DNA of 64,000 bases from an uncultured Lachnospiraceae bacterium (lineage in GTDB: Bacteria; Bacillota; Clostridia; Lachnospirales; Lachnospiraceae), in contig CAJTRA010000007.1 of the NCBI GenBank assembly GCA_910578345.1, positions 79,136 through 143,135 on the forward strand. The letters run 5' to 3'. Shown here one piece after another: positions 1 through 9,125 of this stretch. Every line of letters starts with the position of its first letter. Position 1 is the stretch's first letter. The notes beneath the pieces are model-generated. The model did no database searches, was not told the origin of the DNA, and was given only the letters and a program-made list of their open reading frames with translations. A program made the translations under genes and the position numbers.

Positions 1-98
1 ATCCTCCTCAATCCAAATATCTCCTGCAAACAGGCATAACAGGCAGCGCGTTAGATAACCACATGTCTTATTATAAAGGAATGTCCTATATAGCACAA
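1..98 (-). promoter_or_regulatory. Promoter and RBS of a gene outside the window
   Basis: Reading leftward there is a near-consensus sigma-A promoter: -35 TTGTGC (98-93), a 17-bp spacer and -10 TATAAT (75-70). About 60 bases further on, the window edge carries TGAGGAGGAT (10-1), a strong Shine-Dalgarno. The next gene therefore starts just beyond base 1 on the minus strand and has its own promoter, separate from hflX. No terminator was recognised between the hflX stop and this promoter. Confidence 0.6.
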
Positions 99-147
99 GT
101 CCCAGACAGCTTAGAAAATTCGTATCAGTTCAGCCTTCGACTTCCTG

Positions 148-1467
148 TTACGAAAATGAACAGTCATATTTCCGATAGAAGCGGTAATCTTCCATCCGAC
201 AATTTACCTGCATCTTCACGCCCTCTTCCAGATACTCCGTCTGGAATACCACTCCATTTTCATTCAGATAAGATACTGCCCGTCCGTCTGTATACGGAAT
301 CAGCAAGGTACATTCCCGATACCCTCCGGCCAGCTTCTTCTCAATCAGACAGATCAACTCTTCCATTCCGATCCGCTCCCTCGCGGACAGATAAATGCTG
401 TTCTCTGTCACCTGTGGCAGCGCCGCCATTACCTTATCCGATCCTGCACCCGCCATCCCCGGTATCTTGTCAGGAGACACAAGATCTGCCTTGTTATAGA
501 CATAGAGCATCGGAATGCCGTCTGCCCCCAGCTCCTGCAAAGTCCGGTTGGTAACCGCGATCTGCTCTTTGTAATGTGGGTCGCTGTAATCTACAACCTG
601 TATCAACAAACTGGCTTCTCTTGCTTCCTCCAGTGTAGAATGAAATGCTTCCACCAGATTGTGTGGCAGCTTGTGTATAAACCCAACCGTATCCGAAAGC
701 AGGAACGCATGATGCTTATCGGGCGCGATCTTCCGCACTGTAGTGTCAAGTGTGGCAAACAACATGTCTTTCTCCATCACTTTCTTCTCTTCCACGTCTA
801 CCTCATCGCTGCCGTACAGATCCAGCATCGCGTTCAGCAACGTAGATTTCCCTGCATTCGTATAGCCCACCAGAGCAACCCGCGGCATACCGGAACCTGC
901 ACGGCGTTTCCGCTGTGTCTGCCGCTCTGCGCTCACTTCCTTGAGTTCCTGTCGAAGCTGTGTCAGCCGCCGTTCCAATACACGTCTGTCCAATTCCAGC
1001 TTCTTCTCTCCAGATCCCTTATTGCTCAGAGCCCCACTGCCGCCGCCCTGTCTGCTGAGCGCCGCGTGAAGCCCGACAAGTCTTGGCAGCATATACTGCA
1101 GTCTTGCCACCTCCACCTGCAGTTTCGCCTCCCTGGATCTGGCTCTGCCTGCAAAAATATCGAGGATCAATGCACTCCTGTCCAAAACCGGCTTCTCCAG
1201 GCGCTCCTGCAGATTGCGGAGCTGCATGGGCGACAGCGCATTATCAAAAATAATGACATCCGCGCCACATTCTATCGCCAATTCTTTCACCTCGTCCACT
1301 TTGCCTGTCCCGATATAGAATGCTTTGTGCACTTCGGAGAGCGTCTGCTGCGCGATCCCTGCCACTTCCATATCACAAGCCTGCGCCAATGCGCCAAGTT
1401 CTTCCAGGGAAAGCAGATAGTCTTCCCCGTCATTTAAATTCACACCAACCAAAAACGCTTTTTCCAT
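148..1467 (-). CDS. hflX: GTPase HflX
   Basis: Ribosome-associated GTPase of the HflX branch of the Obg-HflX superfamily. Family members bind the 50S subunit and split stalled or heat-damaged ribosomes. The 439-residue product has the N-terminal HflX domain, a glycine-rich linker with RQGGGSGALSNKG, and a G domain. Its G1 motif GYTNAGKST lies at about 201-209, with G3 DTVGF and G4 NKAD following. The start was set at the ATG opening MEKAFLVG because TAGGAGGT lies just upstream; an earlier in-frame ATG would add 20 residues without a ribosome site. It appears to be a single-gene unit: a promoter lies some 470 bases upstream, and the next gene downstream has its own promoter. Length and motif order are normal for the family. 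Confidence 0.95.
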   Translation of the reverse strand: MEKAFLVGVNLNDGEDYLLSLEELGALAQACDMEVAGIAQQTLSEVHKAFYIGTGKVDEVKELAIECGADVIIFDNALSPMQLRNLQERLEKPVLDRSALILDIFAGRARSREAKLQVEVARLQYMLPRLVGLHAALSRQGGGSGALSNKGSGEKKLELDRRVLERRLTQLRQELKEVSAERQTQRKRRAGSGMPRVALVGYTNAGKSTLLNAMLDLYGSDEVDVEEKKVMEKDMLFATLDTTVRKIAPDKHHAFLLSDTVGFIHKLPHNLVEAFHSTLEEAREASLLIQVVDYSDPHYKEQIAVTNRTLQELGADGIPMLYVYNKADLVSPDKIPGMAGAGSDKVMAALPQVTENSIYLSARERIGMEELICLIEKKLAGGYRECTLLIPYTDGRAVSYLNENGVVFQTEYLEEGVKMQVNCRMEDYRFYRKYDCSFS

Positions 1468-1941
1468 ACAGTACCTCCTACCGTTTCCGTTCTTTTTCAT
1501 GATTTCCGATCTGTTACTCCCTGACATGATCTCCCAGAATGCAATATTCTTTCAATCGTCTCATGCACAGGCTTTTCTCTTTGTTCTCTGCCCAAATATT
1601 CCCGCCTTACCTAAAAAAGAACAACAAAAAAGCAGGCACAATTCCCATAAAACAGAATTCTCCTGCGAAAACGATAGGATACGGCAGACAATGCAAATAC
1701 AACAACACCCTATTTGCATGACAGTCCTGTGACAATTTTTATTCGTAGGCAAAAAATCCCATTTACATGAGACTGCGTATTTGCTTTTACTGCCCCTGGA
1801 TACGGGTACGAGCACAACGAATAATAATAATCACTTTCATGCCGCCTTTCTTCTCTAATATTCACTATTCATATATCAACCGCCGCACATTCTGCAGATA
1901 CAAAACTTGCACTGCTTCTTCGCATCCGTGCGACTATGTTG
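1468..1941 (-). other. Long non-coding leader of hflX
   Basis: About 470 bases separate the hflX start from the only good promoter found upstream. The stretch is A/T-rich on the plus strand. Its open frames (for example an 84-codon Cys-rich frame at 1561-1815) have no ribosome site and no recognisable product. I saw no convincing riboswitch core or strong hairpin. A second promoter closer to hflX may exist that I did not recognise. Confidence 0.4.
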
Positions 1942-1971
1942 ACTATAGCACAGACTCCGTTGTTCTGTCAA
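1942..1971 (-). promoter_or_regulatory. Promoter upstream of hflX
   Basis: -35 TTGACA (1971-1966), an 18-bp spacer and -10 TATAGT (1947-1942), reading toward hflX. The -35 is a perfect consensus. The promoter begins about 15 bases after the T-run of the glgP terminator, so the two units are tightly packed. Confidence 0.65.
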
Positions 1972-1985
1972 CTTCATTATGACAG

Positions 1986-2029
1986 AAAAATGAGGCTACC
2001 CACAAAAACAACACCATGGACAGCCCTCA
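1986..2029 (-). terminator. Probable terminator of glgP
   Basis: On the minus strand TGAGGGCT pairs with AGCCTCA (one bulged base) across a loop of about 24 bases, and TTTTTC follows. It lies 47 bases past the glgP stop. The loop is long, so the stem is only moderately stable; the U-run and position make termination plausible. Confidence 0.5.
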
Positions 2030-2076
2030 TCTTTCATCCTTAATTCTTCATTTCTATGACAAACATCATTTATCCC

Positions 2077-4584
2077 TTATTTCAACAGAGACCTCTTCTG
2101 CGGCTCCACCGTCTCCTTCGGCATTACCACCTTATCTAACTTCCAGATCTCATCCACATACTCTTTGATCGTTCTGTCGGATGTGAACTTGCCAGCGCAG
2201 GCCACATTCAGGATTGCACTTCTCGCCCAGGCGCTCTCGTTCCTGTAGGCCGCCTCTACCTTCCTCTGCGCTTCTGTATAAGCCTTGAAATCTTTCAGGA
2301 TAAAGTACATATCCGCCTTGCTCGTGCTCAGTGTGTTGAGCAGCGAATTGTAAAGCGTCCTGAACAGTTCCGGATCGTGCGGCGAGTAGGTGCCGTTGAT
2401 CAGCTGCATCAGCACTCTGCGCACGTCAGGATCGTTGTTGAAGATCTCGTTCGGATCATAGCCGCCGTAATTCTCATAGTGGATAACCTCATCGGAACTC
2501 AAGCCGAAGATAAAGGCATTCTCCTCGCCCACTTCCTCCACGATCTCCACATTGGCGCCGTCCATGGTGCCAAGCGTGATTGCACCGTTTAACATGAATT
2601 TCATGTTACCCGTACCGGATGCCTCCTTACTTGCCGTAGAGATCTGCTCCGAAACATCTGCCGCCGCAAAGATGATCTCTGCGTTGGATACACGGTAGTT
2701 CTCGATAAATACCACCTTGATCTTGCCGTTGATAGCCGGATCGTTGTTCACCACGTCAGCCACGGCATTGATCAGCTTGATCGTCAGCTTGGCATTGCGG
2801 TAGCCGGCCGCCGCCTTGGCGCCGAAGATGAAGGTTCGCGGATAGAACTCCATATCCGGATGATCCTTCAACTCATTGTACAGATACATGACATGCAGGA
2901 TATTCAGAAGCTGACGTTTATACTCATGCAGTCTCTTCACCTGTACATCAAAAATGGAACGAGGATTTACATCAATCCCATTATGCTCCTTAATATATTT
3001 CGCCAGACGAACTTTGTTCTGATACTTGATGTTCATGAACTCCTGCTGTGCTTTCTCGTCGTCCGCATATATTTTCAGCCTGTTAATCTGCGACAGATCC
3101 GTGATCCAGTCATCTCCCACATGTGCCGTCACCCAGTCAGCAAGCAGCGGGTTTGCATGCAGGAGGAAACGTCTCTGCGTAATACCGTTGGTTTTGTTAT
3201 TGAACTTCTCCGGCATCATCTCGTAGAAATCTTTCAGTTCCTGGTGCTTTAAGATCTCCGTGTGCAGCCTTGCCACGCCGTTGACGGAATAGCCTGCCGC
3301 GATCGCCAGATGCGCCATTTTCACCTGACCGTCGTAAACGATCGCCATCTTGCGGATCTTCTCCTGGTTGCCCGGATACTTGCGCTCAATTTCAATGATA
3401 AATCTGCGGTTGATCTCCTCCACGATCTGATAGATTCTGGGCAGCAATCTTGAGAAAAGCTCGATAGGCCATTTCTCCAATGCCTCCGACATGATCGTGT
3501 GATTGGTGTAGGCACAGGTCTTCGTAGTCACCGCCCACGCTTCTTCCCAGGTCAGATAGTATTCGTCCATCAGAATACGCATCAGCTCTGCAATCGCTAC
3601 CGTCGGATGGGTATCGTTAAGCTGGAAGGTCACCTTCTCGTAGAATTTCCTGACATCGTCATGCTTGCGCATATATTTCGCAATAGCCGTCTGCACAGAC
3701 GCAGAGATAAAGAAGTACTGCTGTTTTAAGCGCAGCTCCTTACCTGCATAATGGTTGTCATTGGGGTAGAGCACTTCCACGATGTTCCTGGCAAGATTCT
3801 CCTGCTCCACCGCTTTCTGATAGTCTCCCTTGTCAAAGGAATCAAGCTGGAAACAGTTCACCGGCTCCGCATCCCAGATCCGCAGCGTATTAACGTTGCC
3901 GTTACCGTAACCCACAATCGGCAGGTCATAGGGAACCGCGCGTACAGCTTGATACCCTTCCTGTCTGAAATGCTGTCTGCCGTTCTCATCCATATAGACA
4001 TTCACATAACCGCCAAACCGGATCTCCTTGGCGTATTCCGGCCTTCTTAGTTCAAAGGGATTCCCGTCCTGCAACCAGTTATCCGGCACCTCGATCTGAT
4101 ATCCGTCTCTGATCTCCTGTTTGAACATCCCGTAACGATACCGGATGCCACAGCCGTAAGCCTCATATCCAAGCGTTGCCAGAGAATCCAGGAAACAAGC
4201 CGCCAGACGTCCCAGGCCGCCATTGCCAAGCGCCGGATCCGGCTCCTGATCCTCGATCACATTCAGATCCAGTCCCAGCTCTTCCAGCGCTTCCTTCACT
4301 TCCTTATATGCCTGCAGATTGATGATGTTATTGCCCAGAGCACGTCCCATCAGGAATTCCATGGACAGATAGTAGACCATCTTCGGATCCTGTTTCTCAT
4401 ACTCCCTCTGACTCTTCATCCAGTGATCCACGACCGCATCCTTGATCGCGTAGGACACAGCCTGGAAGATCTGCTGGTCTGTAGCCTCCTCAAGACTCTT
4501 CCTGTAGAGTGTCTTTACATTGTACAGGACACTTCTCTTGAAAAGCTCCGTATCAAAAGTTGGTGTTGCAGTTTTCTTTGCCAT
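2077..4584 (-). CDS. glgP: Glycogen/maltodextrin phosphorylase
   Basis: PLP-dependent alpha-glucan phosphorylase (GT35) that releases glucose-1-phosphate from the non-reducing ends of glycogen or maltodextrin. The 835-residue length is typical of the bacterial enzyme. The cofactor motif GTGNMKFMLNGA is present; its lysine, near residue 662, is the expected Schiff-base residue. The conserved EDQEPDPALGNGGLGRLAAC segment and the VKRLHEYKRQLLN segment are also intact. The start was placed at MAKKTATPTF because GAGGAGGCGC stands in front of it, whereas the ATG five codons earlier overlaps that site. The gene has its own promoter (TGGTCA-17-TATAAT) downstream of ileS. No other glycogen genes are adjacent, so it is a lone degradative gene here. 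Confidence 0.95.
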   Translation of the reverse strand: MAKKTATPTFDTELFKRSVLYNVKTLYRKSLEEATDQQIFQAVSYAIKDAVVDHWMKSQREYEKQDPKMVYYLSMEFLMGRALGNNIINLQAYKEVKEALEELGLDLNVIEDQEPDPALGNGGLGRLAACFLDSLATLGYEAYGCGIRYRYGMFKQEIRDGYQIEVPDNWLQDGNPFELRRPEYAKEIRFGGYVNVYMDENGRQHFRQEGYQAVRAVPYDLPIVGYGNGNVNTLRIWDAEPVNCFQLDSFDKGDYQKAVEQENLARNIVEVLYPNDNHYAGKELRLKQQYFFISASVQTAIAKYMRKHDDVRKFYEKVTFQLNDTHPTVAIAELMRILMDEYYLTWEEAWAVTTKTCAYTNHTIMSEALEKWPIELFSRLLPRIYQIVEEINRRFIIEIERKYPGNQEKIRKMAIVYDGQVKMAHLAIAAGYSVNGVARLHTEILKHQELKDFYEMMPEKFNNKTNGITQRRFLLHANPLLADWVTAHVGDDWITDLSQINRLKIYADDEKAQQEFMNIKYQNKVRLAKYIKEHNGIDVNPRSIFDVQVKRLHEYKRQLLNILHVMYLYNELKDHPDMEFYPRTFIFGAKAAAGYRNAKLTIKLINAVADVVNNDPAINGKIKVVFIENYRVSNAEIIFAAADVSEQISTASKEASGTGNMKFMLNGAITLGTMDGANVEIVEEVGEENAFIFGLSSDEVIHYENYGGYDPNEIFNNDPDVRRVLMQLINGTYSPHDPELFRTLYNSLLNTLSTSKADMYFILKDFKAYTEAQRKVEAAYRNESAWARSAILNVACAGKFTSDRTIKEYVDEIWKLDKVVMPKETVEPQKRSLLK

Positions 4585-4680
4585 TATGCGCCTCCTCATC
4601 TGCTGTTATTTCTGTAACACATTCTCACGGACTCTGCCTGCAAAGTCCTGAACTGTTGCGTTTTAACTACATTCTTTTTT

Positions 4681-4709
4681 ATTATATCTTGTATTTAGGT
4701 TTTTGACCA
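4681..4709 (-). promoter_or_regulatory. Promoter of glgP
   Basis: -35 TGGTCA (4709-4704), a 17-bp spacer and a perfect -10 TATAAT (4686-4681), about 90 bases before the glgP start. A small palindrome TAAGCA-3-TGCTTA overlaps its upstream edge (4710-4724); it lacks a U-run, so it is not an ordinary terminator for ileS. Confidence 0.6.
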
Positions 4710-4741
4710 TAAGCAATCTGCTTAAAATTACCATTATTTGA

Positions 4742-7700
4742 TCAGACAATCTTCTCCACGCCGATGGTCACCTTTTCTCCATTGACATTCCATTCCTTAG
4801 ACACCGCAAGGCCCTCATCCGTCACGATCGCGTCCGCCAGCACCTTCGCGGCGATCGCATCCTGATTCTTCAGAACGATGCCGGCTACCTTCTCATTGCC
4901 GTTCACGGACACCCTGATATGATCCATTACCTCAAAGTCCGCCTCTTTCCGCATAGTCTGGATCTTGCTGATGACCTCATATACGAAGCCTTCCTCGATC
5001 AGTTTCTCCGTCAGGTTTGTGTCAAGCACCACGGTCACGCTGTTGTCGCCCTCCGTCACATAGCCGTCCTTCTGGGCCGTCTCGATCAGCAGATCTTCCT
5101 CCGCCAGCGCCACTTCCACGCCGTTCACCTCGAATTGCAGTGCACCTTGCGCCTTCAACTCTTCCATGGCTTTCGTACCGTCCACCGCGCTTAAATATTC
5201 CCGGATGCCGCCAAGCTGTTTGCCGTACTTCGGACCCACCGTCTTAAGCTGCGGCTTGAAACTATAGCTTGTAAAAGACGAAACGTCATCGCTAAACTCG
5301 ATCTTCTTCACATTTAGTTCATCCTCAATGATCTCCTGGTAGAAGCTGTCAAGCGTATGCTCCGCCTTGACGAACATGTCGCCGATAGGCTGACGGTTCT
5401 TGATATTGGCTGCATTGCGGGCCGCCCGTCCCAGCACAACGATCTTCAACACTTCTTCCATGTCCTCTTCCAGCTTCCGATCGATCATCGCTTCATCCGC
5501 CGTCGGGAAATCACACAGGTGGATGCTCTCCGGTGCATTAGCATCGATGCTCTTCACCAGATTCAGATAGATCTCCTCCGTCATAAAAGGAATCATGGGC
5601 GCCGCGCACTTACAGATCGTCACAAGCGCCGTGTAAAGCGTCATGTAAGCATTGATCTTATCCTGCTCCATGCCCTTAGCCCAGAAGCGCTCACGGCTTC
5701 TTCTCACGTACCAGTTGCTCATTTCGTCCACGAACTCATCCAGCACGCGGGCCGCCTCCGGGATCCGGTAGTTGTCCAGATTGTCGTCCACTTCCCTGAT
5801 GACCGTGTTGAGTTTGGACAACAGCCATTTATCCATCACCGGCAGTTTGTCATATTCCAGGCTGTATTTCGTGGCATCGAACTGATCGATATTCGCGTAC
5901 AGTACGAAGAACGCATAAGTGTTCCACAATGTCCCCAGGAACTTCCGCTGTCCCTCCTGCACTGCTTTTCCATGGAAGCGGTTGGGCAGCCAGGGCGCGG
6001 AGTTGATATAGAAATACCAGCGGATCGCGTCAGCCCCGTAAGTCTCCAGCGCCTCGAAGGGATCGATCGCGTTGCCCTTAGACTTACTCATCTTCTGCCC
6101 GTTCTCGTCCTGCACATGCCCTAACACGATGACATTTTCAAACGGAGCACAGTTAAACAGAAGCGTAGACTCCGCCATCAGGGAATAGAACCAGCCGCGG
6201 GTCTGGTCCACTGCCTCGGAGATGAACTGCGCCGGGAACTGTTTTTCGAACAACTCCTTATTCTCAAACGGATAATGATGTTGCGCGAAAGGCATGGCCC
6301 CGGAATCAAACCAACAGTCGATCACCTCCGGTACGCGCCGCATAGTCTTACCGCAGTCCGGACAGGTGATGGTGATCTCGTCGATATAGGGCCGATGCAG
6401 TTCCACCGTCTGCGCCGCCTGGTTGCCGGAAAGCTTCAACAGTTCCTCACGGGATCCCACGGATTCCATGTGTCCGCAGCCCTCGCACTCCCATACGTTA
6501 AGCGGCGTGCCCCAGTAACGGTTCCTGGAGATACCCCAGTCCTGGATATTCTCCAGCCAGTTGCCGAAACGCCCCTCGCCGATGGACTCCGGGATCCAGT
6601 TAACCGTCTTATTGTTGCGCACCAGATCGTCCCGCACCGCCGTCATCTTGATAAACCAGGACTCCCTTGCATAGTAGATCAGCGGCGTGTCGCAGCGCCA
6701 GCAGAACGGATAGTCATGCTCGAACTTCGGCGCGTCGAATAATTTGCCCTCTTTGTCCAGATCCTTTAAGATCTCCGGATCCGCCTTTTTCACAAACATG
6801 CCTGCATAGGCAGTCTCCGGCGTCATCTCGCCCTTGCCGTTGACGAACTGTACGAAGGGCAGATCATACCTGCGTCCCACCTGCGCGTCGTCCTCACCGA
6901 AGGCCGGCGCGATATGCACGATCCCGGTGCCGTCGGTCATGGTAACGTAATTGTCACAGGTCACATAGTGGCCCTTCTTGCGCTGTTTTGCCGCCGCCTC
7001 CCCCGCGCAGGCAAAAAGCGGCTCATACTCCTTGTATTCCAGGTCCGTTCCCACGAAAGTCTCCAATACCTCGTAGGCCGGTTTTCCTTCCTCCGCAAGC
7101 TTTCCAAGCACCGTATCCAAAAGCGCCTGCGCCATATAGTAGGTGTAGCCGTCGGCCGCTTTCACCTTCACATAAGTCTCCGACGGGTTCACACACAGCG
7201 CCACGTTGGAAGGCAGCGTCCAGGGCGTGGTCGTCCATGCCAGGAAGTAAGCGTCCTCGCCCACCACCTTAAAGCGCACCACCGCGGAGCGCTCCTTGAC
7301 CGCCTTATAGCCCTGGGCTACCTCATGAGAGGAAAGCGGCGTACCGCAGCGCGGACAGTAGGGCACGATCTTAAAGCCTTTGTAGAGAAGGCCCTTCTCC
7401 CAGATCTGCTTGAGCGCCCACCACTCGGACTCGATAAAATCGTCATGATAAGTCACGTAAGGGTCGTCCATATCCGCCCAGAAACCAACCGTGCCGGAGA
7501 AATCCTCCCACATACCCTTATATTTCCAGACAGATTCCTTACATTTGCTGATAAAAGGATCCAGACCGTACTCCTCGATCTGCTCCTTGCCGTCCAGTCC
7601 CAGAAGCTTCTCCACCTCCAGTTCCACCGGTAGTCCGTGGGTATCCCACCCCGCCTTACGGGGCACCATATAGCCCTTCATGGTGCGGTAGCGAGGGATC

Positions 7701-7900
7701 ATATCCTTGATCACACGGGTCAGTACGTGTCCGATATGCGGCTTTCCGTTGGCCGTCGGCGGGCCGTCATAGAATGTGTACGTCTCCCCCTCCTTCCGGG
7801 AATCCATGCTCTTCTGGAAGATGTCATTGTCCTTCCAGAATTGACAGACTTCCTTCTCTCTGTCTACAAAATTGAGGCTGGTGTCTACTTTTTGATACAT
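4742..7900 (-). CDS. ileS: Isoleucyl-tRNA synthetase, long type
   Basis: Class I aminoacyl-tRNA synthetase charging tRNA-Ile. The product is 1052 residues. The HIGH signature is exact (about 55-58, within PTANGKPHIGH) and KMSKS is exact (about 603-607). Two Cys-x2-Cys pairs (CEGCG, CPDCG) form a zinc-binding insert before DCWFDSGAMPF. The length and the GWDTHGLPVE segment fit the longer eukaryote/archaea-like IleRS class often linked to mupirocin tolerance; that classification is an inference from length and motifs. The start at MYQKVDTSLNF is preceded by AGAGGAG; a start 24 codons earlier would lie inside the T-box terminator. Regulation is through the T-box leader. Confidence 0.96.
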   Translation of the reverse strand: MYQKVDTSLNFVDREKEVCQFWKDNDIFQKSMDSRKEGETYTFYDGPPTANGKPHIGHVLTRVIKDMIPRYRTMKGYMVPRKAGWDTHGLPVELEVEKLLGLDGKEQIEEYGLDPFISKCKESVWKYKGMWEDFSGTVGFWADMDDPYVTYHDDFIESEWWALKQIWEKGLLYKGFKIVPYCPRCGTPLSSHEVAQGYKAVKERSAVVRFKVVGEDAYFLAWTTTPWTLPSNVALCVNPSETYVKVKAADGYTYYMAQALLDTVLGKLAEEGKPAYEVLETFVGTDLEYKEYEPLFACAGEAAAKQRKKGHYVTCDNYVTMTDGTGIVHIAPAFGEDDAQVGRRYDLPFVQFVNGKGEMTPETAYAGMFVKKADPEILKDLDKEGKLFDAPKFEHDYPFCWRCDTPLIYYARESWFIKMTAVRDDLVRNNKTVNWIPESIGEGRFGNWLENIQDWGISRNRYWGTPLNVWECEGCGHMESVGSREELLKLSGNQAAQTVELHRPYIDEITITCPDCGKTMRRVPEVIDCWFDSGAMPFAQHHYPFENKELFEKQFPAQFISEAVDQTRGWFYSLMAESTLLFNCAPFENVIVLGHVQDENGQKMSKSKGNAIDPFEALETYGADAIRWYFYINSAPWLPNRFHGKAVQEGQRKFLGTLWNTYAFFVLYANIDQFDATKYSLEYDKLPVMDKWLLSKLNTVIREVDDNLDNYRIPEAARVLDEFVDEMSNWYVRRSRERFWAKGMEQDKINAYMTLYTALVTICKCAAPMIPFMTEEIYLNLVKSIDANAPESIHLCDFPTADEAMIDRKLEEDMEEVLKIVVLGRAARNAANIKNRQPIGDMFVKAEHTLDSFYQEIIEDELNVKKIEFSDDVSSFTSYSFKPQLKTVGPKYGKQLGGIREYLSAVDGTKAMEELKAQGALQFEVNGVEVALAEEDLLIETAQKDGYVTEGDNSVTVVLDTNLTEKLIEEGFVYEVISKIQTMRKEADFEVMDHIRVSVNGNEKVAGIVLKNQDAIAAKVLADAIVTDEGLAVSKEWNVNGEKVTIGVEKIV

Positions 7901-7916
7901 AATCTTCTCCTCTCTT

Positions 7917-8313
7917 AAAAAAATAGAAAACCCCGTCCCGTAAAAGGACGAGGTCAAGTTCTCGTTTACCACCTGTTACGACGTGCCGTCACTGTCACAC
8001 CATTGCCGCCTCCCCGGATCCCGCGGCCTGCTCTGATCCATGCGGTCCCGAAACGGACTGTGCTCATTGACGATACGGTTCCCGGTAACGGCGGGATGCC
8101 GTCATTCCCTACTGCTTCCTGTCCTTTTTCTTCTCTTCGGAGAACGTCTGCCTAAAGCCCGTCTCCATCAGACAGAAAGGTTCGGTCTGAGACTCGGAAG
8201 GGATCTTCCCTGATCCCCTAATCGCACCGGCCTTCCACCGCCGCCGGCTCGCTGTACCTTTGAGAGATCAGATACTGTCTTCTTCAACGTCTGTATTGGT
8301 TTCTTACTGCTAT
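7917..8313 (-). ncRNA. T-box riboswitch leader of ileS
   Basis: The leader between promoter and ileS carries the marks of a T-box that senses uncharged tRNA-Ile. A stem I distal arm (AGCGAGCCGG, then GGAAGGCCGGTGCGA) is followed by a specifier region with ATC (best candidate 8204-8202). The T-box proper reads AACAGGTGGTAAACGAG (minus strand, near 7978-7962), with UGGU to pair with the ACCA end of the tRNA. The terminator follows directly: CCTCGTCC pairs with GGACGGGG (7953-7931) ahead of TTTTCTATTTTTTT. The antiterminator would form from the T-box and the first terminator arm. The specifier position was judged by eye. Confidence 0.88.
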
Positions 8314-8319
8314 CTATAT

Positions 8320-8349
8320 TATATAGTATATCTGACCGGCCGTTGTCAA
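8320..8349 (-). promoter_or_regulatory. Promoter of the ileS T-box unit
   Basis: -35 TTGACA (8349-8344), 18 bp, and -10 TATATA (8325-8320), in an A/T-rich stretch with overlapping TATA-like hexamers. Transcription would begin near 8313, at the base of the T-box. Confidence 0.6.
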
Positions 8350-8408
8350 GGTGTTCCGATATAGTTTCCGTAATTTTGACTTCTATTTCGCAATCCATTC
8401 TATTACAC

Positions 8409-8834
8409 TTAATAGATGCGCCAGAATGTACCGGCCTCCGGGTAAATAATATGCAGTACGAATGAAACGATCACCACCAGACAGGTCAGTATACAACTGC
8501 CCACGATAAACCATTTGATTCCTTTTATAGCACCTTGCAGCGTTCTATTTTGAAGAACAGAATCCACGTCCCGGGAAACCCGGTAAATAGAATCGATCTT
8601 CTCATTTGTAAGAGAATTTTCCCTTACTTCCTGCACGTCGATATCCTTCACAAGTTCGTCTAAAGTCATGCCAAAGAAATCACTTAACATGACTAATCGG
8701 GTAAAATCCGGATACGACTGCCCTGCCTCCCACTTTGAAACCGTCTGCCTCGATACCTGCATTTCCATTCCCAGTTCTTCCTGTGAAAGTCCCTTTTCTT
8801 TCCGCAGTTTTAATAATTTTTCGTTAAATTTCAT
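8409..8834 (-). CDS. XRE-family regulator with C-terminal membrane segment
   Basis: Small one-component regulator of 141 residues. The N-terminal Cro/C1-type HTH runs from about 3 to 62 (LSQEELGMEMQVSRQTVSKW, the usual signature). A short linker follows, then one strongly hydrophobic segment (WFIVGSCILTCLVVIVSFVL) close to the C-terminus. The protein is thus probably anchored to the membrane with its DNA-binding domain inside the cell. The start is uncertain by three codons: AAGGAGG lies 2 bases before an upstream ATG and 11 bases before the one chosen, which begins MKFNEKLLK as most relatives do. Target genes are unknown; a TTGTC/GACAA dyad upstream may be its own operator. Confidence 0.8.
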   Translation of the reverse strand: MKFNEKLLKLRKEKGLSQEELGMEMQVSRQTVSKWEAGQSYPDFTRLVMLSDFFGMTLDELVKDIDVQEVRENSLTNEKIDSIYRVSRDVDSVLQNRTLQGAIKGIKWFIVGSCILTCLVVIVSFVLHIIYPEAGTFWRIY

Positions 8835-8898
8835 TTCATACATTGCCTCCTTTTTTTCCAGACTACGATAGAATAAATCCGGATGCAAGCAATTTGCG

Positions 8899-8922
8899 TT
8901 GTCAATTTGTCAATATCGACAA
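8899..8922. promoter_or_regulatory. TTGTC/GACAA repeats upstream of the XRE gene
   Basis: Three copies of the half-site TTGTC lie in 24 bases: two on the plus strand (8899, 8907) and one inverted (GACAA, 8918-8922). The last two form the dyad TTGTC-N6-GACAA. It sits about 65 bases before the XRE-family gene start, a normal place for an autoregulatory operator. I could not place a clear -10/-35 pair around it. Confidence 0.4.
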
Positions 8923-9017
8923 ACATTGTATGGTTCTCTGAAAATTAACATTGTGCCAATCATTTTAACATCCCTCGGCTTTGCGCAAGCGGCAGATTGA
9001 GCATAATAAGAATTTAC

Positions 9018-9045
9018 TTGCAAACGATCTTTTACACACTATAAT
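9018..9045 (+). promoter_or_regulatory. Promoter of the GNAT gene
   Basis: TTGCAA (9018-9023), a 16-bp spacer and perfect TATAAT (9040-9045), about 80 bases before the acetyltransferase start. Confidence 0.55.
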
Positions 9046-9125
9046 GATATGAAGACACTACAATATTTTCTTTGTCTCACCGGAAAGCCACCTGTATATG
9101 AAACCTCATTGAAAGGAACATCCCA

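Noticed and set aside
574..1437. Open frame of 287 codons opposite hflX
   Set aside because: Antisense to hflX, no ribosome site, composition typical of a complementary-strand shadow.
1561..1815. 84-codon Cys-rich frame upstream of hflX
   Set aside because: No Shine-Dalgarno, no family resemblance, inside the non-coding leader.
4710..4724. Palindrome TAAGCA-3-TGCTTA as an ileS terminator
   Set aside because: Only 6-bp arms, rich in A/T, and no U-run on the minus strand.
5357..6124. Frames of up to 255 codons opposite ileS
   Set aside because: Antisense shadows of a high-GC, codon-biased gene; no motif.
8168..8398. 76-codon frame in the ileS leader
   Set aside because: It runs through the T-box promoter and stem I; the RNA structure explains the conservation, and no ribosome site is present.
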